A DNA stretch of 64,000 nt. Origin: Rhizobium sp. P38BS-XIX (GTDB taxonomy: Bacteria; Pseudomonadota; Alphaproteobacteria; Rhizobiales; Rhizobiaceae). The DNA is taken from contig NZ_JABAIJ010000007.1 of the NCBI RefSeq assembly GCF_012641435.1, forward strand, positions 340,382 through 404,381, given 5' to 3'. The translations under genes were made by a program, and so were the position numbers. Shown here piece by piece: positions 42,952 to 50,415 of this stretch; position 1 is the stretch's first letter, and every line of letters starts with the position of its first letter. The notes below the pieces were generated by a model. The model was not told where the DNA came from, made no database searches, and saw nothing but the letters and a program-made list of their open reading frames with translations.

Positions 42952-42970
42952 GGAGCCCGCCCCAGGCTCC
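42952..42970 (-). terminator. Hairpin between cyclase and FAD oxidoreductase genes
   Basis: On the minus strand GGAGCC, short loop, GGCTCC, followed by TGCTTTTCC. It could reduce transcription into the downstream oxidoreductase and marR genes or stabilise the cyclase mRNA. Confidence 0.4.
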
Positions 42971-42985
42971 CGCCTTGTCAGCCTA

Positions 42986-43768
42986 TCATGCAATCAATGC
43001 CAGCGCACGAACCGGAGAACCGGTGCCCTTGACGAACTTCAGCGGCGCGGCGATCAGCACGGCACCCTTGGCCGGAAGCTGATCGAGGTTCGAGAGGCTT
43101 GCGAGGCCATAGCGGTTGGCCTTGTGCATGAGGTTGTGTGCCGGGAAAGGCGGGTTCATGCCGCCGGCCGAACCGGCATCCGTGCCGACCGTTTCCGAGC
43201 CCCAGCCGATAATGCCCTTGCTCAGCAGATACTCGATCGCTTCGGCCGTCGGGCCGGGAGAATGCGGGCCGTTTTCATCGGCATTCAGGAACGTATCGGT
43301 CGAGCCGTTGCGCTTGTACCAGTCGGTGCGCAGCAGCACCCAGCTGCCGGCTTCGATCGCGCCGTTCTGAGCTTCCCATTCCTTGATGCTGTCGACCGTC
43401 AGCAGATAGTCCGGATCGGCGGCAGCTTCCTTGGAGCGGTCGATAACATTGACCGGGGCGACGAAATTCTGCGGCGGGATGGTGTCGGTGGTGTTGTTCG
43501 GGTTGTCCTTGCCGGTGATCCAGTGGCAGGGAGCGTCGAAGTGCGTGCCGGTGTGCTCGCCAAGTTCCAGCCAGTTCCAGGCCCAGAAGGGACCATCCTG
43601 ATTATATTCGGAAATCGTGTGAACCGCGACCTTGGGCGTGTTCTTGCCGAACTGCGGCGGCAGGTAGAGCACCGGCGTGTCCGGGCCGAGCGGGGCAGTG
43701 AGATCCACGACCTTGACGGAGCCCGAAAGAAGGGCAGAGGCGAGGCTGGCGAGTGCATTGGCGGTCAT
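42986..43768 (-). CDS. Isatin hydrolase-like metal-dependent hydrolase (cyclase/kynurenine formamidase superfamily)
   Basis: 260 aa; ATG 43768 follows AAGGGGAA (the longer ORF is not used). The metal motif GEHTGTHFDAPCHW gives H72, H76, D78 and H82, the arrangement of isatin hydrolase and bacterial kynurenine formamidase. VGWGSETVGTDAGSAGG-type and KGAVLIAAPLKFVKGTGSP at the C-terminus are typical of the isatin hydrolase branch. It would open isatin to isatinate (Mn2+ dependent). Kynurenine formamidase would also lead to anthranilate, via kynurenine, but no kynureninase or tryptophan dioxygenase is in the window. First gene of a three-gene leftward unit. Confidence 0.82.
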   Translation of the reverse strand: MTANALASLASALLSGSVKVVDLTAPLGPDTPVLYLPPQFGKNTPKVAVHTISEYNQDGPFWAWNWLELGEHTGTHFDAPCHWITGKDNPNNTTDTIPPQNFVAPVNVIDRSKEAAADPDYLLTVDSIKEWEAQNGAIEAGSWVLLRTDWYKRNGSTDTFLNADENGPHSPGPTAEAIEYLLSKGIIGWGSETVGTDAGSAGGMNPPFPAHNLMHKANRYGLASLSNLDQLPAKGAVLIAAPLKFVKGTGSPVRALALIA

Positions 43769-44165
43769 TTTTGAGTTCCCCTTGTTATTGCGCAATCCCA
43801 CACGAAGAGCCGCCAGGCGGGGCTTCCGAACAGGATCATGCTTGAAGTCGACATCGCCATGCGCGGGGCGCCTTTCCTCCTGGCACCGGGTCCGCGCGGC
43901 GGCGGAATGAAGGGAGCCTATGTCACAATATATGATATTGCAAGCATTCCGAGGCGCTTTGGAGGGCCAAAATTGGCGCACGTTTCCGAGTTTGCGGAGT
44001 GATGTCAAGTCTCTGATTATAAATGTAAAATCTAAAAATCCTTCCCATGTATTCTATTTTTGGTTGCGTTATTTCTGAATCATTCGCCTCAATAGATACT
44101 TGAAGCTCAAAGCTCAAAATGTATGCATATGACAATAATCATAAATAGACGAAGAGGGGCAAACG
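43769..44165. promoter_or_regulatory. 397-bp divergent control region
   Basis: Between the isatin-hydrolase-like gene and FAD oxidoreductase B. The right half (43990-44160) is strongly AT-rich. It holds CAATAT-ATG-ATATTG (43926-43940) and TATGCATATG (44122-44131), both related to the palindromes before the ior genes. An ORF on the minus strand here (43923-44135) is an AT-rich artefact. Confidence 0.6.
43926..43940. promoter_or_regulatory. Inverted repeat, candidate MarR site
   Basis: CAATAT, spacer ATG, ATATTG: perfect 6-bp arms, about 160 nt before the isatin-hydrolase-like start. The ten bases ACAATATATG (43925-43934 region) also occur, inverted, next to the palindrome before the ior genes. 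Confidence 0.5.
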
Positions 44166-45734
44166 ATGAGCTATGATGCGATCATAGTGGGGGCAGGCCA
44201 TAATGGTCTGGCAGCGGCAGTGCACCTGGCCGCCAAGGGCTGGAAAGTTGCCGTCATCGAGGGTAACTCCGAGCCCGGCGGCGCGGTCAAGACACGCGAG
44301 GTGACGCTGCCGGGTTTTAGGCACGATCTTTGCGCCATGAACCTCTCCATGTTCGCCGGGTCCGCCTTCTTCGCGCAATACAAGAACGAGCTTTCGGCCG
44401 AAGGGCTGGGCTTCGTGCCTGCTGCAGATTGCTTCGCCAGCGTCTTTCGCGACAACACCTATCTTGGCGTCAGCACCGATCTTGAAAAGACAGCGGGCGC
44501 CATCGCGGATATCTCGCCGCAGGATGCCTTCGCCTGGCGCAGCCTGCTTTCGCAGTTCGGCGCGGATGCCCCGCATATTTTCGGTCTGCTCGGCTCGCCC
44601 ATGCCATCCCTGGCCGCGGCCAGGGTTGTCTGGAAAGCCTGGCGCGAGAAGGGGATGGGCTGGGTCTACGATACCGCGCGCATGCTGTTTGCCTCGCCAC
44701 GCGATTTCCTCGATGCCCGCTTCCAGAACGCCAAGCTGAAGACGATGATGGCGGCTTGGGGTCTGCACCTGGATTTTGCTCCCGATGTCGCGGGCGGCGC
44801 TCTGTTTCCTTACCTCGAATCCATGGCCAATCAGGCCTTCGGCATGGTGATCGGCAAGGGCGGGGCCGATACGATCATCAAGGCGATGGCGGCCGTGCTG
44901 AAGAACAAGGGCGGCGAGTTGATGCTGGGCACGCGCGTCGACAAGATCGTCACGTCGGGCGGCAAGGCAACGGGTGTCGTTTTGGCCGATGGGCGGCGTT
45001 ATGAAGCGACGCGCGCAGTGATCGCTAATGTCCATCCGCAAATTCTGTTCGGCAAGCTTCTCGACCAGGATCCGGCGCGCGAGGAGTTCGACGGCAAGGT
45101 CAAGCGTTTTCGGGCCGGCCCCGGCACGATGATGATCCATCTGGCGTTGTCGGGTCTTCCCGACTGGGCCGCGGGCAAGGCGCTACAAAATTTTGCCTAT
45201 GTGCACATCGCGCCCGATCTTGAAATGATGTCACGCGTCTATGCCGAGGCGATGGGCGGGCTGCTGCCTGCGGAACCCGCGCTCGTGGTCGGGCAGCCGA
45301 CGGCGATCGATCCGTCGCGTGCTCCGGATGGACAGCATGTGCTCTGGATTCAGGTGCGCGTGCTGCCTGCAGAATTCCGTGGAGATGCCGCGGGTGAGAT
45401 TTCCGGCACAGGCTGGGATGAGATCAAGGATGCCTATGCCGAGCGCGTCCTCGATATCGTCGAGCGCTATGCGCCAGGCTTGCGTGGCAAGATACTCGGC
45501 CGCTCGGTCTTTTCGCCCGTTGATCTCGAAAGCGAGAACCCGAATCTTGTCGGCGGCGACAATCTTTCCGGCAGCCATCATCTCGACCAGAACTTCCTGT
45601 TCCGTCCTATTGCCGGCTACTCGCGGTATAAAACGCCGGTTGCTTCGCTCTACATGTGCGGGGCTTCGACATGGCCGGGAGCAGGAACGGGGGCGGGTTC
45701 CGGCTTCATGTTGGGGAAAATGCTGGCCAAGTAA
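44166..45734 (+). CDS. CrtI/PYROXD2-like FAD-dependent oxidoreductase B
   Basis: 522 aa; ATG 44166 after AGAGGGG. FAD fold IIVGAGHNGLAAAVHLAAKG, then VIEGNSEPGGAVKTREVTLPGFRHDLCAMN (read in parts), and C-terminal YMCGASTWPGAGTGAGSGFM. It is a paralogue of the product at 41323-42912, sharing layout but with a different substrate-side middle region. Transcribed away from the isatin-hydrolase-like operon from a shared control region. Reaction unknown; desaturation or oxidation of an indolic intermediate is a hypothesis from context. Confidence 0.87.
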   Translation: MSYDAIIVGAGHNGLAAAVHLAAKGWKVAVIEGNSEPGGAVKTREVTLPGFRHDLCAMNLSMFAGSAFFAQYKNELSAEGLGFVPAADCFASVFRDNTYLGVSTDLEKTAGAIADISPQDAFAWRSLLSQFGADAPHIFGLLGSPMPSLAAARVVWKAWREKGMGWVYDTARMLFASPRDFLDARFQNAKLKTMMAAWGLHLDFAPDVAGGALFPYLESMANQAFGMVIGKGGADTIIKAMAAVLKNKGGELMLGTRVDKIVTSGGKATGVVLADGRRYEATRAVIANVHPQILFGKLLDQDPAREEFDGKVKRFRAGPGTMMIHLALSGLPDWAAGKALQNFAYVHIAPDLEMMSRVYAEAMGGLLPAEPALVVGQPTAIDPSRAPDGQHVLWIQVRVLPAEFRGDAAGEISGTGWDEIKDAYAERVLDIVERYAPGLRGKILGRSVFSPVDLESENPNLVGGDNLSGSHHLDQNFLFRPIAGYSRYKTPVASLYMCGASTWPGAGTGAGSGFMLGKMLAK

Positions 45735-45761
45735 GCCCGACCCGACTTGACGGCCAAACCT

Positions 45762-45790
45762 TTGACATTTCAAATATCGCTCCCTAGATC
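45762..45790 (+). promoter_or_regulatory. Sigma70-type promoter of marR 2
   Basis: TTGACA at 45762-45767, 17-nt spacer, TAGATC at 45785-45790. The spacer holds an AT-rich ATTTCAAATAT half-palindrome that could allow autorepression. Confidence 0.55.
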
Positions 45791-45831
45791 GCTTCAATCA
45801 GTGATGCGGAATGATAGACCGAGGCGCCGTC

Positions 45832-46347
45832 ATGACAGAGTCCGAGAGTGCAACCGTTGACCTGGAGATCATCGTTCAGGGCGCGCAGGAAGGCAAAAAG
45901 CTGGAGTTGCGGCTCTGGCTGCGGATGCTGTCGACCACCAAGCTGATCTCGCAGGAAATCCGCCGGCGGCTGCGTAACGAGTTCGGCGCGACGTTGCCGC
46001 AATTCGATCTGATGGCCCAGCTTTATCGTGAACGCGAGGGGCTGCGGCTCGGCGAGCTGTCGAAGCGAACCATGGTCACGAACGGCAACGTCACCGGGCT
46101 TGTCGAGCGGCTGGAAACGGATGGTCTTGTGCTGCGCGTCACGCCGGACGGCGACCGGCGCGTGACGGTAGCGAAGCTGACGGCGAAGGGTGAAACCCTG
46201 TTCAGCGCCATGGCTACGGCCCATGAAGGCTGGTTGCGTGATATGATGGCGGATGTCGATCCGGAGATCGTCAACGAGCTTTGGCGGGATATCGGCTTGG
46301 TGAAGTCCTCCGTCAGCAATCATCTCTCTGGCGCCGACTTCGATTGA
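45832..46347 (+). CDS. MarR family transcriptional regulator 2
   Basis: 171 aa from ATG 45832 (GAGG at -12); an in-frame ATG at 45811 is also possible. Winged-helix region RLGELSKRTMVTNGNVTGLVERLETDGLVLRVTPDGDRRVTVAKL (read in parts); flanking helices for dimerisation. The first ~20 residues are acidic. It follows oxidoreductase B but has its own promoter-like sequence. As one of two MarR genes in the cluster it may control a different set of operons from MarR 1. Effector unknown. Confidence 0.9.
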   Translation: MTESESATVDLEIIVQGAQEGKKLELRLWLRMLSTTKLISQEIRRRLRNEFGATLPQFDLMAQLYREREGLRLGELSKRTMVTNGNVTGLVERLETDGLVLRVTPDGDRRVTVAKLTAKGETLFSAMATAHEGWLRDMMADVDPEIVNELWRDIGLVKSSVSNHLSGADFD

Positions 46348-46416
46348 TATCGGCGCCGGGTGGCGCTTCACCAAATCTTCATAGCGACAGGCGCTTTGAG
46401 TGCTTCTGGAGCCGCT

Positions 46417-47091
46417 TTATCTTGCGCGCTCGTTCTTGAATTTCTTCTCGAGCACGCTGACAAGACGGACCATCGGCCAGAGCAGGATGATGTAGATCAG
46501 CGCGGCCATGATCAGCGGCGAGGGGTTGGCATAGAAACCCTGAGCATTCTGACCCTCTTTCAACAGCTCAGGCAGCGCCACGGTCGAGGCCAGCGACGTA
46601 TCCTTGAACATCGAGACGCAATTGCTCGTTGTCGGCGGGATGACGATGCGCACCGCCTGTGGCAGCACGACCTTATAGAGCGTGATCAGGAAGGGAATAC
46701 CGAGGGCTGCGGCTGCCTCGAACTGGCCGCGCGGCACGCTTTCGATGCCCGAGCGGAAGACTTCGGCCGAATAGGCGGCCAGGACGATCGAGAAACCGAG
46801 GATCGCCGACCACCATGCCGAAAAGCTGATGCCGACGAAGGGCAGAGCGTAATAGATCAGGATCAGCACGACCAGCATCGGCATGGCGCGCATGATGTCG
46901 ATATAGGCGATCATCAAAAGCTGCAGCGGCTTGGGGGCATAAAGGCGGATGAGGCTGATGACGAGACCGCCAGTCACGCCGATCAGGATGCTGACGACGC
47001 CCAGCGCGATGGTCATCCAAAGCCCGCGCAGCAGCTGCGGGAAAGCCGAGATCATGACGTCGGAATTGAGGAAGGTATCGACGAAAGACAT
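46417..47091 (-). CDS. Polar amino acid ABC transporter permease (HisM/GlnP type)
   Basis: 224 aa from ATG 47091, with GGGAG before it. About five TM segments; N-terminal LLRGLWMTIALGVVSILIG and the EAA loop GIESVPRGQFEAAAALGIP are typical of amino acid permeases of the GlnP/YecS group. A homodimeric channel would be formed since only one permease gene is present. It is downstream of the binding protein, separated by a perfect hairpin. No ATPase gene is in this operon, so the ATPase must come from elsewhere. Confidence 0.92.
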   Translation of the reverse strand: MSFVDTFLNSDVMISAFPQLLRGLWMTIALGVVSILIGVTGGLVISLIRLYAPKPLQLLMIAYIDIMRAMPMLVVLILIYYALPFVGISFSAWWSAILGFSIVLAAYSAEVFRSGIESVPRGQFEAAAALGIPFLITLYKVVLPQAVRIVIPPTTSNCVSMFKDTSLASTVALPELLKEGQNAQGFYANPSPLIMAALIYIILLWPMVRLVSVLEKKFKNERAR

Positions 47092-47132
47092 TGGCACTCC
47101 CGTGTGCAAGACGAAGATAGAATTTCCTTACA

Positions 47133-47161
47133 TTTACGCCGGCCGAAATGGCCGGCGTAAA
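47133..47161. other. Perfect 12-bp stem-loop between binding protein and permease
   Basis: TTTACGCCGGCC, loop GAAAT, GGCCGGCGTAAA, with no T run after it on the minus strand. It lies directly after the binding-protein stop and likely protects that mRNA from 3' decay or cuts down readthrough, giving more binding protein than permease, as is common in ABC operons. Confidence 0.65.
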
Positions 47162-47185
47162 GTCATATCAAGAATGATCTTTTGA

Positions 47186-47983
47186 TCACGCCTTGGGGAT
47201 CGGCATTTCGGTGACGGTGGAGGAACCCTCGGGCGCCTTGCCGCCGAACCACTTCTCGTGGATCTTTTCGAGCGTACCGTCCTTCTTCATCGCGGTGATG
47301 GCGTCGTTGATCTTGGCGACGAGCGGTGAATCCTTGGTCATCATCAGGCCGTACTGCTCGCCGGTCTTGATGCGATCCTTGATGGCGAAGCCCTTCGTCT
47401 TGACGAAGAGATACTGCATGCCAGGGATATCGCTGACGACCGCATCGATGCGGCCGGCGCCGAGATCGAGGAACATGTCCTGCTGCGAGTTGTAGCCCTT
47501 GACGTCGGCAAAGCCCTGAGCGGCCTTGTTGTCGTTGACCCACTTTTCACCAGTCGAGCCCGAGAGAACGCCGACGACGGAGCCCTTGAGGTCGGCAAGC
47601 GATTTGATCGAGCTGCCTTCCTTGGTGGCGACGCCCATGTCGGAGTCGTAGTATGGCTGTGTGAACGACTGCGACTTCAGACGCTCGGGCGTGATCGTGA
47701 TGGACGAGATCGCCACGTCGATACGCTTCGAGCTGGTGGCGGCGAACAGGGCCTGGAAGCCATAATCGGCGATGTTGGTGGTCATGCCGGCGCGCTTGGC
47801 AGCTTCGTTGACGACATCGACCTCGAAGCCCTCGAAGCCGCCGTTGGCGGTCTTGTATTCGAAGGGCGGGTTGTTCGGATAGGAGCCGACATTTAAGACA
47901 TCGGCGGCATAGGCGAAGTGGCTTCCGCCGGCCAGGCCGACGGCGGTCGCAAGGACCAGCAGACTACGACGAGTAATAGGCAT
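47186..47983 (-). CDS. Amino acid ABC transporter substrate-binding protein, family 3
   Basis: 265 aa with a Sec signal peptide (MPITRRSLLVLATAVGLAGG, cleavage near AYA-ADV). Family 3 features: PPFEYKTANGGFEGFEVDVV near the N-terminus (ligand pocket; read in parts), ITITPERLKSQSFTQPYY, and RIDAVVSDIPGMQYL. It binds a polar or aromatic amino acid in the periplasm. Operon with the aminotransferase upstream (79-bp gap) and the permease downstream; that pairing suggests the imported amino acid is transaminated next. Confidence 0.92.
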   Translation of the reverse strand: MPITRRSLLVLATAVGLAGGSHFAYAADVLNVGSYPNNPPFEYKTANGGFEGFEVDVVNEAAKRAGMTTNIADYGFQALFAATSSKRIDVAISSITITPERLKSQSFTQPYYDSDMGVATKEGSSIKSLADLKGSVVGVLSGSTGEKWVNDNKAAQGFADVKGYNSQQDMFLDLGAGRIDAVVSDIPGMQYLFVKTKGFAIKDRIKTGEQYGLMMTKDSPLVAKINDAITAMKKDGTLEKIHEKWFGGKAPEGSSTVTEMPIPKA

Positions 47984-48062
47984 TTTCTTAGTCTCCCTCT
48001 GGTTATGGCTACGGACTTTCCTCTGCCCGCAGTAGTCTCGTACGCCCGGCCGGGCGGCCGTA

Positions 48063-49271
48063 TCATGTCATCGCATTGACCATGCGGTCGAGTGCGATAC
48101 GCATCTGCTCGGTTTCGCGGAAGGTGCACATGCGCAAAAATGCTCGGGATGAATCGCCGAAATGATATCCCGGTGCCAGGCCGACGCGGGCTGCTTCGAG
48201 GATGCGCTCGCAGAGCGCCGTCGCATCCGGTTCGCCTTGCAGCGAGAAGAAGGCATACATGCCGCCTCGCGGTTTTTCCGGCAGGATCATGCCCGGTATC
48301 TTCGGAAGCTTTTCATAGGCCAGATCGAGGCCCGCCTTGATGCGTCCACGGATTTCTGAAACCAGCGGCTCGCCTTCACGCAGGGCGGCAGCCGCGCCGG
48401 CCTGGACCATGGCCGAGGTGCCGCTGTTGATGTACTGCGTCATGGCGCCGAGCTGGTCGGCGATGGCAGAAGGGTGCGTCAGCCAGCCGACGCGCCAACC
48501 GGTCATCGCCCAGGCTTTCGAGAAGCTGTTGATCGCGATCACGCGATCGCCGTCCTCGGCGATCTGAAGGATCGATGGCGCGATCTCTCCGTCGAAATAG
48601 AGGCGGGCATAGACCTCGTCGGAGATGATCCAGATGCCGGTGCGGCGGCTGAAATCCAGCAGCGCCTGCATCTCCTCGCGAGAGGCTGTCCAGCCCGTCG
48701 GATTGGCTGGTGTCGACAGGAAGATGGCGCGTGTGCGGGCATCGCAGCGAGCGAAAAGCTTGTTGAGATCGAGGCGCCAGTCGGTATCGAAATCGAGCGA
48801 CACGGCGCGCGGTTCGCCGCCGATCAGGTGGATGGCATTATGAATGTTCGGCCACTGCGGTGCGACGTAGACGACATTGGTGCCGACATCGACGAGCAGC
48901 TCGAGTGCCATATAGAGCGCCTGCATGCCGCCGGGCGCGACCGTTGTGCGCTCAATAGGGATGGGGCGTTGATGCCAGTGCGTCTGATAGTCCGACAGTG
49001 CTTCGTTCAGGGTTGCCAGGCCCCGCATATTCGGAACGTAGAAAGTGGCGCCGTCATCGAGCGTCTTCTTCGCGGCATCGCGAATGAAATCTGGCGTCAC
49101 GACATCGCCTTCGCCGAACCAGAGTGGAATGACGCCGCCCAGCTCGCGGGCGCGCTTGGCGAGCACTGCGATGTTGTCGGTGCGCATATCGCGGATTTGA
49201 GCGCGAATGCCTTCGAGGGCATCGCGGCCCGATATCGCGTTCGGCAAATTATGTTGCGGCAGAAGAGACAA
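48063..49271 (-). CDS. PLP-dependent aminotransferase, class I/II
   Basis: 402 aa. Fold type I features: VAPGGMQALYMALELLVDVG, TPANPTGWTASREEMQ (the NP of NPTG), ISDEVYARLYFDGE with Asp, and the Schiff-base Lys in INSFSKAWAMTGWRVGW. It converts an amino acid plus 2-oxoglutarate or pyruvate to a 2-oxoacid. The palindrome TTTTAAGCTTAAAA 116 nt upstream is the same as in the anthranilate regulon, and the downstream importer completes a unit: amino acid uptake, then transamination. An aromatic amino acid giving arylpyruvate for the ior enzyme is an attractive but unproven reading. Confidence 0.9.
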   Translation of the reverse strand: MSLLPQHNLPNAISGRDALEGIRAQIRDMRTDNIAVLAKRARELGGVIPLWFGEGDVVTPDFIRDAAKKTLDDGATFYVPNMRGLATLNEALSDYQTHWHQRPIPIERTTVAPGGMQALYMALELLVDVGTNVVYVAPQWPNIHNAIHLIGGEPRAVSLDFDTDWRLDLNKLFARCDARTRAIFLSTPANPTGWTASREEMQALLDFSRRTGIWIISDEVYARLYFDGEIAPSILQIAEDGDRVIAINSFSKAWAMTGWRVGWLTHPSAIADQLGAMTQYINSGTSAMVQAGAAAALREGEPLVSEIRGRIKAGLDLAYEKLPKIPGMILPEKPRGGMYAFFSLQGEPDATALCERILEAARVGLAPGYHFGDSSRAFLRMCTFRETEQMRIALDRMVNAMT

Positions 49272-49386
49272 GGAATTTCCCCTGGGAATCCGGTGTCGAA
49301 GGGTTAAAGCGATCGCAGAAGACTGCGGCCGGATTGCCCTTCATTTTCGAATGGTTATCCAAAAACGGAAGCATTTCAAGGACAAA

Positions 49387-49400
49387 TTTTAAGCTTAAAA
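49387..49400. promoter_or_regulatory. Operator-like palindrome, copy 4 (perfect)
   Basis: TTTTAAGCTTAAAA, a perfect 14-bp palindrome in the 194-bp gap before the aminotransferase gene. Best-fitting member of the set at 27304, 27433 and 35328. Confidence 0.65.
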
Positions 49401-49465
49401 AGTCTACCTCCGTGCTCAATTTCACGCCACTCTTCAAAGTGGTAAGCTCTTGATCGAAATCAGCT

Positions 49466-50242
49466 TTATTCCGTCTTCGCGGCATGCTTGCCTTGTTTTG
49501 CGGCATCGACGCCGACAGCGAGGCCGGCACCCAGAAACATCGTATCGCTTGCAAGGACGAAGAAGCTTATGCCGGCTTGCGACCACACGCCGACATCGTC
49601 TGCCGAAGGGCGGAAAATGCCGACGGCGCGTCTGGCGGATAACGCCGTTGTCGTGATTGATCTGATCGCCGCATCGAGCCTGTCCTTGCCCGTCGGCCCC
49701 ATCGCATCGATCGAGACCGACAGGTCGCCGGGGCCGATGAAGATCAGGTCGACGCCGTCGACGGCCGCGATCTCGGCGATGTTGGCAAGCCCTTCAGCCG
49801 TTTCGACCTGGATGGCAAGCAGTAGCTCTGCATTGGCCTTGGCCAGATAGTCCGGAATTCGGTAGCCATAGGCAGCCGCGCGACCCGGACCGACGCCGCG
49901 TGCGCCGAGCGGAGGATAGCGGGTCGCCTTCACGGCCGCACGGGCTTGTTCCGCTGTCGAAACACGGGGCACGAGAACACCCGCCGCACCTGCATCGAGA
50001 GCGGCTGCGATATCTTCCGCCGCATGTCCGGGTACGCGGACCATGGCTGGAACCCGATGGACGTCAGCGGCCCGGATCAGATCCTCGATGCGGTCGCGGC
50101 TGATCTGCGAGTGCTCCCAGTCGATGCAAAGGAAATCGACGCCGGAGGCGGCCGTAACCTCGATGGCGACAGGATGCGGAATAGCCGCAAACGTACCGAC
50201 GAGCAGCTTCTGCTCGATACAGTGTCGGCGGAAATAGCTCAT
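49466..50242 (-). CDS. HpcH/HpaI aldolase/citrate lyase family protein
   Basis: 258 aa from ATG 50242, with GGGAGG six bases before it; a GTG two codons earlier is less likely. TIM-barrel aldolase of the HpcH/HpaI group: DFLCIDWEHSQ, the catalytic Arg in MVRVPGH, AGAAGVLVPRVSTAEQA, AIQVETAEGLANI (metal Glu) and IFIGPGDLSVS (metal Asp). It cleaves or forms a 4-hydroxy-2-oxoacid, releasing pyruvate or glyoxylate-type products with a divalent metal. A 10-bp palindrome ACTTCGAAGT lies 56 nt upstream (50298-50307). The substrate is unclear; it is not obviously tied to the aminotransferase downstream. Confidence 0.9.
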   Translation of the reverse strand: MSYFRRHCIEQKLLVGTFAAIPHPVAIEVTAASGVDFLCIDWEHSQISRDRIEDLIRAADVHRVPAMVRVPGHAAEDIAAALDAGAAGVLVPRVSTAEQARAAVKATRYPPLGARGVGPGRAAAYGYRIPDYLAKANAELLLAIQVETAEGLANIAEIAAVDGVDLIFIGPGDLSVSIDAMGPTGKDRLDAAIRSITTTALSARRAVGIFRPSADDVGVWSQAGISFFVLASDTMFLGAGLAVGVDAAKQGKHAAKTE

Positions 50243-50337
50243 CGTCACCCTCCCATTCCAGCGGTCCTCTCAACGAGGGATAGACCGAAAAGATACAACT
50301 TCGAAGTAGCAATCTGCCCTGAGTTCAGTGCAGTTTT

Positions 50338-50402
50338 CCGTGCCGTCAAGCCGCGGCACGGAGGTATTTGCGGTGGCGGAGTTGTTCGGGCGCCGCCACC
50401 GC
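50338..50402. terminator. Two consecutive GC hairpins after the class V aminotransferase
   Basis: Hairpin 1: CCGTGCCG (50338-50345) with CGGCACGG (50354-50361). Hairpin 2: GCGGTGGCGG (50370-50379) with CCGCCACCGC (50393-50402). They follow the aminotransferase stop on the minus strand. No T runs. Confidence 0.5.
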
Positions 50403-50415
50403 TCACAGGCACGGC

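Noticed and set aside
42986..43768. Kynurenine formamidase of a tryptophan-kynurenine pathway
   Set aside because: Same superfamily, but no tryptophan dioxygenase or kynureninase gene is in the window and the C-terminal pattern resembles isatin hydrolase; kept only as an alternative.
43923..44135. 70-aa ORF on the minus strand in the AT-rich control region
   Set aside because: AT-driven composition, no ribosome site, overlaps two palindromes; better explained as regulatory DNA.
18017..46347. Known Rieske-type indole-3-acetate locus (iad/iif)
   Set aside because: No Rieske oxygenase large or small subunit and no linked reductase gene is present anywhere in the window.
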